A DNA stretch of 64,000 bases from Thiohalocapsa sp. ML1 (GCF_001469165.1 NZ_JABX01000023.1:1-64000); one strand, 5' to 3'; numbered from the stretch's first letter, positions 8,962 through 17,540 are shown. Notes: generated from the sequence alone by a model not told the origin. Numbers and translations: made by a program.

Positions 8962-9352
8962 CAGGCAGGCGCCGCGCGCCGGCCGCGCTGTCGGGCTTAC
9001 GCCGCTGATCGACGTGGTGTTCATCCTGCTCCTGTTCTTCCTGCTGGCGTCGCACTTCCATCAATGGCGCGCCCTGCAGCTCGACACGGCGTCGGCCGAG
9101 CTCGACGCCGAGCGCAGCGCCGACGCCGAGCCGCCGGCGCTGCTGGTGCGCGTGCACGCCGACGGCGCCGTGGACATCAACGGCGAGCCGCTGTCGCCGG
9201 CGCAACTGCCGGCGGCCCTGGCGGACTGGCGCGACCGCCGTCCGGAGCTCGCCGTGGTGGTGGCGCCGGGCGCGGACGTGCGGCTGCAGGCCCTGGTGGG
9301 GATCATGGACGCCGTTGTGGCCGCCGGCGTCGCAACGGTGCGGCTGCAATGA
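8951..9352 (+). CDS. exbD: ExbD/TolR-family biopolymer transport protein (first copy)
   Basis: 133 residues, normal for ExbD. One N-terminal transmembrane helix, LTPLIDVVFILLLFFLLASH, carries the conserved Asp (PLIDVVF) that takes part in proton transfer. A periplasmic domain follows. The gene overlaps exbB by 11 bp and the second exbD by 4 bp (ATGA). Paired ExbDs beside one ExbB and TonB are known from several TonB systems. Confidence 0.92.
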   Translation: MRLDRQAPRAGRAVGLTPLIDVVFILLLFFLLASHFHQWRALQLDTASAELDAERSADAEPPALLVRVHADGAVDINGEPLSPAQLPAALADWRDRRPELAVVVAPGADVRLQALVGIMDAVVAAGVATVRLQ

Positions 9353-9765
9353 AGCTCCCGGACCGCCGCCGGCGCTCCCGCCCGGATGACCATTTGATCC
9401 CGCTGATCAATGTCATTTTCTTGATGCTGATCTTCTTCATGATCGTCGGGCAGATCCGCCCCGCCGACGCGCTGCGGGTCGAGCCGCCCGAGTCGCAACA
9501 GGAACAGGCCGCCGCAGACACCGAGCCGGACCTGGTGCTGGCGGCGGACGGGCGCTTGGCCCTGGGTGATCGCGTGCTCGCGCACGAGGCACTGCCGGCC
9601 GCGCTGCGCGACCGGCAGGCGGCCGTCGGCACCGCGCCGGCACCGCTGACGCTCAAGGCGGATGCCGCCGTGCCCGCCGCCGTGCTGCGCGAGACCCTGG
9701 CGCTGCTCGCCGCGGCCGGCATCATGGAGGTGCGGCTGCTGACCATCGCGGCGGCCCGGCACTGA
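9349..9765 (+). CDS. exbD: ExbD/TolR-family biopolymer transport protein (second copy)
   Basis: 138 residues starting at the ATGA overlap at 9349. The transmembrane helix HLIPLINVIFLMLIFFMIVG has the same layout as ExbD. However, the residue that is the functional Asp in the first copy (PLIDVVF) is Asn here (PLINVIF). This copy may therefore be a structural partner without its own proton-carrying residue. The periplasmic part resembles the first copy. The stop codon overlaps the tonB start (TGATG). Confidence 0.9.
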   Translation: MKLPDRRRRSRPDDHLIPLINVIFLMLIFFMIVGQIRPADALRVEPPESQQEQAAADTEPDLVLAADGRLALGDRVLAHEALPAALRDRQAAVGTAPAPLTLKADAAVPAAVLRETLALLAAAGIMEVRLLTIAAARH

Positions 9766-10736
9766 TGGAGATTCGCGCCCGGCACTGGGTTGCGGCGCTG
9801 TCCGCGGCGGCGCTGGCCCACATGGCGCTGGTGGCCGTCGGTGTGGGCATCGCGCCGAAGCCGGCGCCGGTGCAGAAGCCCGTGACTATTCAGCTCGCCG
9901 CGGCCGGCAGCGCCGAGGGTGCCGCCGGCGGCGGGGCGGCGGCTGCGCTTGCACCCACGGATGCGCCGCTCGCACCGCTGGCCGCAAGCGGCGCGCTGGC
10001 CGCTGTGCCGGCGACCGAGCGCTACGAGGCGCGTGCAGTGCCGCAGGCGACGCCACCGAAGCCCAAGGCCAAGCCTGCCGTAACGCAGAAGCCCAAGCCC
10101 GTTGCCAAGCCCAAGCCCGTCGCCAAGCCCAAGCCAGTCGCGAAGCCAAAGCCCAAGCCGCAGCCCAAGCCGCAGCCCCGCACCGCGCCGCCAGCCGCGC
10201 CCAAGGCTGCTCCGAAGCCTGCGCCGGCGCCCCGGGCGCAGGCCCAGCCCAAGCCGCCGCAGGGCGCCGGGTCGGCGGTCGGTCGTGCCAAGGCCGGCAC
10301 CGGCAGCAGTGGCAGCGGCAGCGCTCAAGGCTCCGGCTCCGGGCGCGCAGCGGCCGGCGCGGGTGCAGGGACAGGCAAGGCTGGGACGGGCAAGGGCAAA
10401 GGCGGCAGCGCCGCCGGCAAGGGCCGCGGCGCCGGTGGCGGCACGGTCAGCAAGTCCAACTACTACGGCCAGCTCGCGGCGCGACTGAACCGGCAGAAGC
10501 GCTATCCCGGCGACGCGCGACGGCTGCGCCAGCAGGGTACGGTGCGCGTCAGCTTCACCATCGACCGCAGCGGGCGCGTGGTGTCGCATCGCATCGTCGG
10601 CAGTTCCGGGCACGCCGCGCTGGACCGGGAGGTCAGCGCCATGGTGCGGCGGGCATCGCCCTTCCCGCCGATCCCGGGCAATCTGGGCCAGTCGCGCCTT
10701 AGCATCACCGTACCCATCAGGTTCAGCCTGCGCTAA
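9765..10736 (+). CDS. tonB: TonB energy transducer
   Basis: 323 residues. An N-terminal transmembrane anchor (about 10-32) is followed by an Ala-rich stretch and a long Pro-Lys spacer with repeated PKPVAK units at about 90-150. A Gly/Ser/Lys-rich second spacer comes next. The C-terminal TonB domain runs from YYGQLAARLNRQKRYPGDA to SITVPIRFSLR, with the usual GTVRVSFTIDRSGRV strand. It couples inner-membrane proton flow to the receptor's TonB box. Last gene of the exbB-exbD-exbD-tonB operon. The spacer is unusually long and doubled, which may reflect a wide periplasm or repeat growth. Confidence 0.93.
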   Translation: MEIRARHWVAALSAAALAHMALVAVGVGIAPKPAPVQKPVTIQLAAAGSAEGAAGGGAAAALAPTDAPLAPLAASGALAAVPATERYEARAVPQATPPKPKAKPAVTQKPKPVAKPKPVAKPKPVAKPKPKPQPKPQPRTAPPAAPKAAPKPAPAPRAQAQPKPPQGAGSAVGRAKAGTGSSGSGSAQGSGSGRAAAGAGAGTGKAGTGKGKGGSAAGKGRGAGGGTVSKSNYYGQLAARLNRQKRYPGDARRLRQQGTVRVSFTIDRSGRVVSHRIVGSSGHAALDREVSAMVRRASPFPPIPGNLGQSRLSITVPIRFSLR

Positions 10737-10995
10737 GGAGACACCGATTCATTGGGCCGCCTGCCCAAGAATCGGACGGAGCCGGAGGACGCGCTCTCCC
10801 GGCGCCTGCAATCTCAGTGCCTTAACGGCGCTGACAATAGCCGCGCATCCGACCCGGCGAGAAACGCTAAGTACTTTGGCGTTTCCTTAAAGAGCCCTGT
10901 CAAGCCGTGGCGGCAACCGAGGGGGCGGGCCGAGGGCGGAGGAGGGCATCCGCGGCCCTGTTGTACCCTGGCACCGTGTCGGTTTGGGCGCCGGC

Positions 10996-11271
10996 TCAAG
11001 CGGCGCGGCTGTCCGTGTCGTTTGCGAGCCCGCTCTCCGCCCGCCGCACACGGACGCGCCGCGCCAAGTGCTCCGGCAGGTGCATGCGCCGAGTGCCGAC
11101 GCGCACGATGATGTCGCCGTAGTCGCCGCGGTATTCCACCAGTAAGGGCTCCTCGTCGCCGATGCCGAGCAGGTGCAGCCGGTGCCGGGCGTGGTTGCTG
11201 GTGACGACGTCGATGCGGACGGGGTCCCCCACGGGCGAGGATGTCAACAGGTGATTGCGCGGCGTCGGCAT
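10996..11271 (-). CDS. Small FeoA-domain-like protein
   Basis: 91 residues. The block RLHLLGIGDEEPLLVEYRGDYGDIIVRVGTRRMHLPEHLARRVRV resembles the FeoA SH3-like fold: a Gly turn, then GD-I-V-VGxRxxxL and a final LAxxxxV. The N-terminal part is diverged. Genuine FeoA is elsewhere (18311), so this is a second, probably regulatory, FeoA-like protein. Its upstream region carries a GATTCGCAA half-site (11326-11334) like the Fur-type sites nearby. It stands alone on the minus strand, divergent from the ALDH-like/azurin genes. The family call is moderate. Confidence 0.5.
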   Translation of the reverse strand: MPTPRNHLLTSSPVGDPVRIDVVTSNHARHRLHLLGIGDEEPLLVEYRGDYGDIIVRVGTRRMHLPEHLARRVRVRRAESGLANDTDSRAA

Positions 11272-11580
11272 GGCCTATCTCGGCTGTTGTTGTAAGCTTC
11301 CAAAAACCGTAACGCAAATAACAAAGATTCGCAATACGGGCAAGCCGGGATGAGGCTCAGTCGCTCGCTGCCGCGTGCCGGGCTGCTCAGCCGGTGCGTG
11401 AGGGTTTGCTTGTGAGAATGATTCGCAATAGTATATAGCGTCTTTCCGTGGCGCAGGTGCGCTACGGTTTGCGCCAGCTCGCGAGCAACCCGGTCACGGG
11501 GCTCGGCAGGCCAGCAGGATGTCCCCGATTACGCCCGACCCCGGAGCCGTCCAGTCCGGGCCCGTTGCGGAGACCTGCTG
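11272..11580. promoter_or_regulatory. Divergent control region with a Fur-like site
   Basis: This 309-bp gap lies between the FeoA-like gene and the ALDH-like/azurin genes. At 11412-11430 it holds GTGAGAATGATTCGCAATA, sharing the GAGAATGATTCGC core with the palindrome at 25913. A weaker GATTCGCAA half-site is at 11326-11334. An AT-rich TAGTATATAG follows the main site and may be a -10 region. Iron control of both flanking genes is inferred. Confidence 0.6.
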
Positions 11581-12540
11581 ATGATGTTTCCACCCAGTGC
11601 CTACCGCGCCGAGCCCCGGCTTGGCCCCGCGGCTTGCGTGGTGTCGGTGCCGCCCGCGGTGCGTGCGCCGTCGGCGGATGCGCCGAGCCGGGACCGGGCG
11701 CTGCCGCCCGATGCCGCGCGCAACGGCGAATCGGACCAGATCGCTGCCGTGCTCGGCAGTCACCCGGCAACGCTCGCCGACCACAGCTCCGCCACGGTCG
11801 CGGCGCCCGGCGTTGCCGATCGTCGCGCGCTCTGCCTATTCGAGAACTACATCGACGGCGCCTGGCGCCGCCCCGCCGCGCGCCGGTGGCTGACCACCGC
11901 GCCGGGCAGCGGCGCCGGCGGCGGCAGCGTTGCGCGTGCCTGTGCCCGCGACGTCGCCCTGGCCTGCGCCGCTGCCCGTGGTGCGGCCGCCGACTGGCTG
12001 CGCTGCGGCAGTGCCGTGCGGCGCGCCGTGCTTGGGCAGTTGCCGGCATGCATCGCCGAGCAGGCGCCGACGCTGGTCATGGCGCGCGCCTGTGACCGCG
12101 CCATGGATACAGAGCCGCCGGACCCCGGCTGGGCCGCGGACATGGCGCTGGCCGTGCGCGATGTTGTGCGCGGGCTGCGCGCCGGCGCCGCGGCCCTGGT
12201 CGAGCCCGCCGTCGCGCGTCGGGTTTGGCCGGCCGCAGCGCCGGAGCGCGCCGTCTGCCGGCAACTGCTGCCGCTGCTCTACGAGGGGCGCGTGGTTGTG
12301 GTGCTGCTCTTGTATCCCGATGGGCGGCGCCTACCGGTGCGTCTCCTGCAACTGCTCGGCATCGTCGGCGCGGCCCTGCCCGCGGGCGTGCTGAACGTGC
12401 TGACCGGGCTTGGGCTCGAGGCGGGCGTCGCGCTGGTGGAGCGCGCGTCGGCCTCTGCCCGAACGGGCCCATTGCGCGGCCCGACCTCCCACGGCGTCGA
12501 CGGCGGTGCCGTGGGCCTGTCCTTTCCTGTTCAAACCTGA
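11581..12540 (+). CDS. Half-length aldehyde-dehydrogenase-like protein lacking the catalytic domain
   Basis: 319 residues. FENYIDGAWRRPAARRW and the helix CARDVALACAAARGAAADWLRC match the N-terminal NAD-binding half of aldehyde dehydrogenases (NYIDGxW, EDVxxAVxAAxxAxxxW). ALPAGVLNVLTGLGLEAGVALV matches the GxPxGVLNVVxG block. The sequence ends there: the catalytic Cys and Glu region, normally a further 200 or so residues, is absent. The usual VLKPSExTP is replaced by VVVVLLLYPDG. It cannot be a normal dehydrogenase. A GGAG ribosome site lies 8 bp before ATG 11581. It sits behind a Fur-like site and 15 bp before azurin. It may be a recruited scaffold or binding protein, or a decaying gene kept in frame. 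Confidence 0.6.
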   Translation: MMFPPSAYRAEPRLGPAACVVSVPPAVRAPSADAPSRDRALPPDAARNGESDQIAAVLGSHPATLADHSSATVAAPGVADRRALCLFENYIDGAWRRPAARRWLTTAPGSGAGGGSVARACARDVALACAAARGAAADWLRCGSAVRRAVLGQLPACIAEQAPTLVMARACDRAMDTEPPDPGWAADMALAVRDVVRGLRAGAAALVEPAVARRVWPAAAPERAVCRQLLPLLYEGRVVVVLLLYPDGRRLPVRLLQLLGIVGAALPAGVLNVLTGLGLEAGVALVERASASARTGPLRGPTSHGVDGGAVGLSFPVQT

Positions 12541-12555
12541 AGCGGAGCATCCTCC

Positions 12556-13011
12556 ATGCACGTCCATCCCGTCTCCTACTCTCTGCTCGCCGGCCTGCTC
12601 TGGGGCGCCGCCGGCGCCGCCACGGCGGCCTGCGATTTCGTCGTCGAAGTCAACGATGCAATGGTCTTCCAGGTCCAGGAAATGGTGGCCGAGAAGAGCT
12701 GTGCGGCGATCAACGTCACCATCAAGCACTCGGGCCAACTGCCCAAGCAGACCATGGGCCACAACTGGACGCTGACCAAGACCGCGGACTATCAGCCGGT
12801 GGCGATTGAGGGCATGAACGCCGGCCTGGACAACGACTACATTACCCCTGGCGATGCGCGGGTCATTGCGCACACCAAGATTGTCGGCGCCGGCGAGTCC
12901 GACAGCATCAGCTTCTCCCCCGCCGCGCTGGAGGCCGGCGGCGATTACACCTTCTTCTGCTCCTTCCCGGGCCACTGGTCCGTGATGCGGGGCAAGTTCG
13001 TCGTCAACTGA
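12556..13011 (+). CDS. azu: Azurin (type 1 blue copper protein)
   Basis: Periplasmic one-electron carrier of 151 residues including a signal peptide (about 1-25). All copper ligands are present in azurin order: Gly68-His69 in MGHNW, Cys135 and His140 in FFCSFPGHWS, and Met144. The structural disulfide pair Cys26/Cys49 is also kept. KHSGQLPKQTMGHNWTLTK and ITPGDARVIAHTKIVGAGE are near-diagnostic. It follows the ALDH-like gene by 15 bp and precedes the di-haem protein, so it probably passes electrons between periplasmic cytochromes. Being downstream of a Fur-like site suggests use under iron limitation or iron stress. Confidence 0.96.
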   Translation: MHVHPVSYSLLAGLLWGAAGAATAACDFVVEVNDAMVFQVQEMVAEKSCAAINVTIKHSGQLPKQTMGHNWTLTKTADYQPVAIEGMNAGLDNDYITPGDARVIAHTKIVGAGESDSISFSPAALEAGGDYTFFCSFPGHWSVMRGKFVVN

Positions 13012-13031
13012 GCGTGGGAGGCAGCGCTGCC

Positions 13032-14375
13032 ATGGGGTGCTCGCCGCTGTGCCTGCGCGCCGTCGGCGTCTACCTGGGCGTACTGGCACTGCTTTGGCTG
13101 TCGGCAGCGGCGCCCGACAGCGAGCCCGCGGCGGCCGACCCGCCCGGTACCGGGGCGGGCGGCGCGCTGCTCACCTATGCCGCCGGGCGCGACGCGTTGG
13201 CCCTGCTGCGCGCGCCGCCCGGCATCGCGGAGCGGGTGCCGACGCGCCTCAGGGGCGAGCACCTGCTCGCCGCCGACTGGCTTGCGGAGCCGCCGGTGCC
13301 CGACGCCTTCGGTCCACACTTCGACGAGGCGGGCTGCTTCGCCTGCCATGTGGAAGGGCTGCCCCGCGCGCAGGCCCTTGGGCACACGCCGCCGCCGGTG
13401 GCGCGGCTGCTGCATCCGGCCGACATCGCCCGCAGCGGCGGCCAGATCAATCGGCACGCCGTCGTCGGCGCGCCGCAGGGCCGCGTGCTGGTGCACTGGC
13501 AGACGCATGAGCTGCGTTTCAGCGACGGTACGCCGGTGTTGCTGCGCGCGCCGCGCATCGCCGTCGCCGACGCTGCCGAGGCGCCGCTTGGGCCGGTCAC
13601 GCTGCGCATGCCGCCCGCGCTGTTCGGCTGGGGCTTGCTGGAAGCCGTGCCGGACGCCTTTCTGCACAACTTCGCGGACCCCGAGGATGCCGACGGCAAC
13701 GGCATCAGCGGGCGTGTCAGCCTGGTGCAGGATCGCACGCGCGGGCGCCAGGCGGTGGGGCGCTTCGGCTGGAAGGCCGAGCAGCCGTCGCTGCGCCAGC
13801 AGACTGCCGCGGCGCTGTGCAACGACATGGGCATCACGACGCCGGTCTTCACGGGCGCGGACTGCCCCGGGCAGCAGGCCGCGGTCGAGCCCGAGCTCGG
13901 CGACGCCGCGCTCGAGCAGCTCGTGGAGGCGCAGCGTTACCTGGGCGTGCCGGACCGGCACGGGCGCGAGACGCCGCAGACCATCCCGGGCCGGGTGCTG
14001 TTCGATGAGCTGGGCTGTGGCGCCTGCCACTTGCCGGTCATGCTGACCGGGCCGGCGGATGCGCCGGCGCTGGCGGATCAGGTCATTTGGCCCTACAGCG
14101 ATCTGCTGCTGCACGACATGGGCGAGGGCCTTGCCGACCCGGCGATGGGGCCGGACGACGCCCTGGCCCGGGAGTGGCGCACCGCGCCGCTGTGGGGCAT
14201 CGGCCGCATGGCCGAGCGCTTCCCGGAACGCGGCTTCCTGCACGACGGGCGGGCGCGGACCCTGCTGGAGGCCATCCTGTGGCACGGCGGCGAGGCGGCG
14301 CCGGTGCGCGAGCGCGTGCTGCGGCTGCACCGCGATGAGCGGGCGGCGCTGTTGGTCTTCTTGCGATCCTTGTAG
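13032..14375 (+). CDS. DUF1111-type di-haem cytochrome (putative thiol oxidoreductase)
   Basis: 447 residues from ATG 13032, which has a GGGAGG ribosome site 10 bp before it; a GTG at 13014 is also in frame. A signal/anchor helix comes first (AVGVYLGVLALLWLSAAA). Two c-type haem sites are seen: CFACH at 102-106 and CGACH at 329-333. Family blocks include FGWGLLEAVPD, DADGNGISGR and GRFGWKAEQPSL, then WRTAPLWGIG and FLHDGRARTLLEAILWHGGEA near the end. These last motifs are shared with MauG-like di-haem proteins. The substrate is unknown. Directly after azurin, so an electron exchange pair is likely. Confidence 0.85.
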   Translation: MGCSPLCLRAVGVYLGVLALLWLSAAAPDSEPAAADPPGTGAGGALLTYAAGRDALALLRAPPGIAERVPTRLRGEHLLAADWLAEPPVPDAFGPHFDEAGCFACHVEGLPRAQALGHTPPPVARLLHPADIARSGGQINRHAVVGAPQGRVLVHWQTHELRFSDGTPVLLRAPRIAVADAAEAPLGPVTLRMPPALFGWGLLEAVPDAFLHNFADPEDADGNGISGRVSLVQDRTRGRQAVGRFGWKAEQPSLRQQTAAALCNDMGITTPVFTGADCPGQQAAVEPELGDAALEQLVEAQRYLGVPDRHGRETPQTIPGRVLFDELGCGACHLPVMLTGPADAPALADQVIWPYSDLLLHDMGEGLADPAMGPDDALAREWRTAPLWGIGRMAERFPERGFLHDGRARTLLEAILWHGGEAAPVRERVLRLHRDERAALLVFLRSL

Positions 14376-14431
14376 CGGCGGGCCGGCGCCGTGTGGATGA
14401 GACAGGGGGCAGGGCGTTCTGTCCCCGGCGA

Positions 14432-14692
14432 TCAGTGCAGCTTGCGCCGCGGCGCCGGTTCCGCTGAGGCTGGTGCCGGCTCGACCTGATCCTGAGCGAT
14501 CTGCCAGTGCCGGGCCAGCCGCCGGCTCGCGTCGCGCAGCGCAGGCAGCTCGGCGACGCCGGGATGGGTCGAGAGCCAGCGCAGGTGCGAGGCGATGAGC
14601 GGCGGCAGCGTCGGCGAGGGGGTGCGCACCTGGCGGCTCAGCAGGAACAGCAGCCCGCAAAGCAACTGCTCGAAGGACTCGTCGCTGGTCAT
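14432..14692 (-). CDS. Hypothetical protein, 86 residues
   Basis: Small protein with a hydrophobic N-terminal part (FEQLLCGLLFLLSRQ), a Pro/Leu-rich middle and a basic, Pro/Ala-rich tail. No family recognised. It is on the same strand as the cytochrome c gene 39 bp upstream, so it probably shares that transcript. It is convergent with the DUF1111 gene. It may be a cytochrome-associated accessory protein; I cannot say more. Confidence 0.5.
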   Translation of the reverse strand: MTSDESFEQLLCGLLFLLSRQVRTPSPTLPPLIASHLRWLSTHPGVAELPALRDASRRLARHWQIAQDQVEPAPASAEPAPRRKLH

Positions 14693-14731
14693 GCGGCGCT
14701 TGTCGTGCGGTGGCGCGCGGTGCGCTGGGTG

Positions 14732-15052
14732 CTACAGGCTTAGCACCCATTGCACCAGCTTGCGGATATCTTCCTCGCTGATGTGCGGGTGCGGCGTCAT
14801 CGGGACTTGGCCCCAATTGCCGGCGCCGCCGCTGCGAACCTTGGCCACCAGGGTCTCGACCGCGGCGGCGTCGCCCTTGTAGCGAGCCGCAACCTCTTTG
14901 TAGGCGGGGCCGATGACCGCGGTCTCTACCTGGTGGCAGACCGTGCAGCCGCTCTTGGTGGCCAGTTCGAGGTCGGCGAGCGTGGGGGGCGAGGCGAGGC
15001 TCGCGAGCAAGGCGATGGGAAAGAGCGCAGTCGAAAACCGTGGGTGGCGCAT
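14732..15052 (-). CDS. Small periplasmic cytochrome c
   Basis: 106 residues from ATG 15052, which has a strong AGGAG ribosome site just before it; the longer frame to 15106 has none. Signal peptide at 1-26. The haem site CTVCH is at 36-40 (KSGCTVCHQ) and the distal Met ligand in GQVPMTPHPHISEED, the layout of cytochrome c551/c8. The C-terminal helix DIRKLVQWVLSL is standard. A mono-haem electron carrier, well placed to exchange electrons with the azurin and DUF1111 protein encoded nearby on the other strand. Confidence 0.9.
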   Translation of the reverse strand: MRHPRFSTALFPIALLASLASPPTLADLELATKSGCTVCHQVETAVIGPAYKEVAARYKGDAAAVETLVAKVRSGGAGNWGQVPMTPHPHISEEDIRKLVQWVLSL

Positions 15053-15292
15053 TGTCGCTCCTGGCGTGTTGGCGTTAGTAGGAATACGAATAATAACGCG
15101 TCGCATTAACGAGCGAAACGCCGGAGCGACGATGCCGCGTTACGACTGGTGTGTCGGATCAGGCGCCGCCGCCGAGGAGCTGGGGCAGTCGCTTGGGGGG
15201 CTGATGTCGGAGGACGGCGAGGGGAGTGCGGTGGGATGGGCTCGGCGATTTCGCCCGGCGGGCTGCCGCTTCCGTGCGGCAGCAGGCGGACC

Positions 15293-16543
15293 TCAGAACT
15301 CCACGGCCAACTGCGCGACGAAGCTGTTGCCGCTGTCGCCGGTGCCGCCTTGGTTCTCGCTGTAGTCGCTGTCGTTGCGGTACTCGAAGGACAGCGCGGT
15401 GTTCTCAAGGATGCCGATGGACCAGCCGACGAGCCAGCTCTCCTTCGGCAGCCCCAGCGCCACCGCCTCTTCGGTGCCTTGGTAGGCGACCGCGGCGACG
15501 GTGTCCTTGCCGAAGGCAGGGAAGCTGTAGCCGAGCTCGACGTTCCACGCGGAGGGCTTGGCGCCCTTGTCCTTCCAGGCCAGGCTGTCGGCGTCGAAGT
15601 GGTCGGTGGCAGACAGGTACTCGCCGATCAGATTGAAGCGGCCGGCGACGACACCGAGGCTCACGGTCCAGCCGCCGGTGCGGTCGATCGCGTCCGTGCT
15701 GAAGGTGTCGGCGCGCGGATCTTCACCTTCCACGAGCTCGTCGAAGGCCGCGCTGCGGTTGTCGGACAGCGCGTCCTGCAGTCCGTCGGCGTCGCCGAGG
15801 TTGTTGATCCAGCCCGCGGCTAAGGCGACGCCGACGTCGTCCTGCTCCCAGGCATAGCCGAGGTTGGCGCCCCAGCTACTGATACGGTTGTCGCCGTTGA
15901 GCTTGGTGTCGCCGTTGAAACCGTAGACGCTGCCGCCGAAGCCCCCAAGGCCATCCACCTGGTACTCGAAGCCCACGAGGGCGGCCGTCTCGCGCGTCTC
16001 GCCGAGCTCGAGCGTCAAGGGGTCTGAGACCAAGTTGGTCTCGTAGACGCCGAAGGGCACGTAGATCTGGCCGCCGGTGAAGTACACGGGCGCCACGTCC
16101 GGGTTGTAGAGGGTGATGTAGGCGGTGTCGACATCAAGCTCGGTGTCGTCCTCCTCGTAGAGCAGCGAGGCGCCCACTTCGACCCAACTGCCGATCTGCG
16201 ACATGATGCCGAGCTCAAAGGTGGCGAGCGCGAGGTCGGACTCGGACGGCGCGTCGAAGGGCTCGATGTAGCCCGCTTCCAGCTCGACGACGCCGGCGAT
16301 TTCAATGTTCTCGAACCAGTTGCCGCCGCTCTGCTCCTTGTCGGCAAGCGCTGCCTCCAGCTCTTTGACGCGCTCCGGCGCGCCCTGAATGCGCTCTTCC
16401 TGCGCGCCAAGCTGCTCGCGCATGCGGGCGTTGTCGCGTTCCAGGGCTTCGACGCGCTGGTCGAGCGTCTGTGCCTCAGCGCCCGTTGTCACAGCCGCGA
16501 CGCAGGCGAGCGCGACGGCGGCGGCGATGGGTCTGTTGTGCAT
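15293..16543 (-). CDS. LbtU-like outer-membrane porin
   Basis: 416 residues: signal peptide 1-24, then a coiled coil of about 45 residues (LDQRVEALERDNARMREQL), then a beta-barrel rich in aromatic/Gly strands ending in Phe (VAQLAVEF). The coiled-coil-plus-barrel layout and blocks such as LVGFEYQVDGLGGFGGSVYGF resemble the LbtU family of siderophore porins first described in Legionella. It would allow TonB-independent siderophore or iron-complex entry. The neighbourhood (FeoAB, DUF4198, TonB) supports that. A general porin cannot be excluded. Confidence 0.75.
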   Translation of the reverse strand: MHNRPIAAAVALACVAAVTTGAEAQTLDQRVEALERDNARMREQLGAQEERIQGAPERVKELEAALADKEQSGGNWFENIEIAGVVELEAGYIEPFDAPSESDLALATFELGIMSQIGSWVEVGASLLYEEDDTELDVDTAYITLYNPDVAPVYFTGGQIYVPFGVYETNLVSDPLTLELGETRETAALVGFEYQVDGLGGFGGSVYGFNGDTKLNGDNRISSWGANLGYAWEQDDVGVALAAGWINNLGDADGLQDALSDNRSAAFDELVEGEDPRADTFSTDAIDRTGGWTVSLGVVAGRFNLIGEYLSATDHFDADSLAWKDKGAKPSAWNVELGYSFPAFGKDTVAAVAYQGTEEAVALGLPKESWLVGWSIGILENTALSFEYRNDSDYSENQGGTGDSGNSFVAQLAVEF

Positions 16544-16751
16544 GGGGTCGGTCTCCGGTTGGCGGCTTCATCCGAACGGATGAAGAGCAGTATGATAAAT
16601 CGTCAAAAAGATATGATCCACGCGGCGCGGCGCGACGCGACGCGACGCGGCGCGCACGCCCGCCGGCCGGGCCGACCCGGTTCGTGCCGGGTCGTCGGCG
16701 CTTGGCGGTTGCATGCCGGGCGCTCGCAAGCGCGGGTCTGCAGGGTTGGCC

Positions 16752-17540
16752 CTAGAGCTCGCTCGCGTGGATCCAGAGCACGGCGTCCTGGGACAGCTCC
16801 TTGCCCTCGTGCTCCTTGGTCGGGCCTGAGCCCAGGCAGGCGAAGCCCCAGTGGCCCGGCCGCGGGATGCCGAACGTGAACATGCCGTTGTCATCAGTGA
16901 TGGCGACGATGGCGCTGGGCGGCACGGGGCCCTTGGTCTCCTTGCTGAAGCTTTGGCCGGCGAGGTCAATGTCGGAATTGATGTACTCGATCTCACACTC
17001 CACGCCGGCTGCAGGCTTGCCCTCGCTGAGCAACTGGCCGGTGAAGGTGCCGCCGGCGAAGGCCTGATAAGGCTTCGTCAGCGGGACGATCTCGGTCGGC
17101 AGGCCAATGGGCTCGTTCCAGCCCGTGGGCATGGCGCCCTTGTTGACGATACTCTTCGTGATTTGCTGGATGTAGATGTCCTCGGCGCCCTCCATGTACG
17201 GTGCCGGCACGACGGCGAAGATGTAGTCACCGTTGCGCTTGATGCCATAGGTCGCGGTGTAGGCGTCCGCCTTGTCATCCCCGGGGCCGGACCATTTCAC
17301 GGCCTCGAGCTTGTCCTTGAGGTCCGTCTTCTCGCCCTTGAAGACGACGAAGAACTCCTCGGGCTCACCCATGTTCATGGTGTGGCTGTTCTCCATCGGG
17401 TGGCCGAACGCCAACACCAGCGGGATGTCGCCTGGCTTCTCCAGCATGACCTCGGGCGTGTATAGCAGTTGGAAATGGGCCTGCGCGCCGCCGGCCAGGG
17501 TCGTTGCCGCCGCCGCGGCGATGAGGATGGATTGCTTCAT
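16752..17540 (-). CDS. DUF4198 periplasmic protein
   Basis: 262 residues from ATG 17540; the frame upstream of it shows no signal peptide, whereas MKQSILIAAAAATTLAGGAQAHF is a textbook one. The mature protein begins with His (AHFQLLYTP), as DUF4198 proteins commonly do, where the N-terminal His is a likely metal ligand. FGHPMENSHTMNMGEPEEFFV adds more His/Met. The C-terminal half is an Ig-like domain ending in GMFTFGIPRPGHWGFACLG. The family is linked to nickel/cobalt or iron uptake. It lies about 130 bp from the small Cys protein on the same strand and backs onto feoAB, so periplasmic metal binding is the likely job. Confidence 0.8.
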   Translation of the reverse strand: MKQSILIAAAAATTLAGGAQAHFQLLYTPEVMLEKPGDIPLVLAFGHPMENSHTMNMGEPEEFFVVFKGEKTDLKDKLEAVKWSGPGDDKADAYTATYGIKRNGDYIFAVVPAPYMEGAEDIYIQQITKSIVNKGAMPTGWNEPIGLPTEIVPLTKPYQAFAGGTFTGQLLSEGKPAAGVECEIEYINSDIDLAGQSFSKETKGPVPPSAIVAITDDNGMFTFGIPRPGHWGFACLGSGPTKEHEGKELSQDAVLWIHASEL

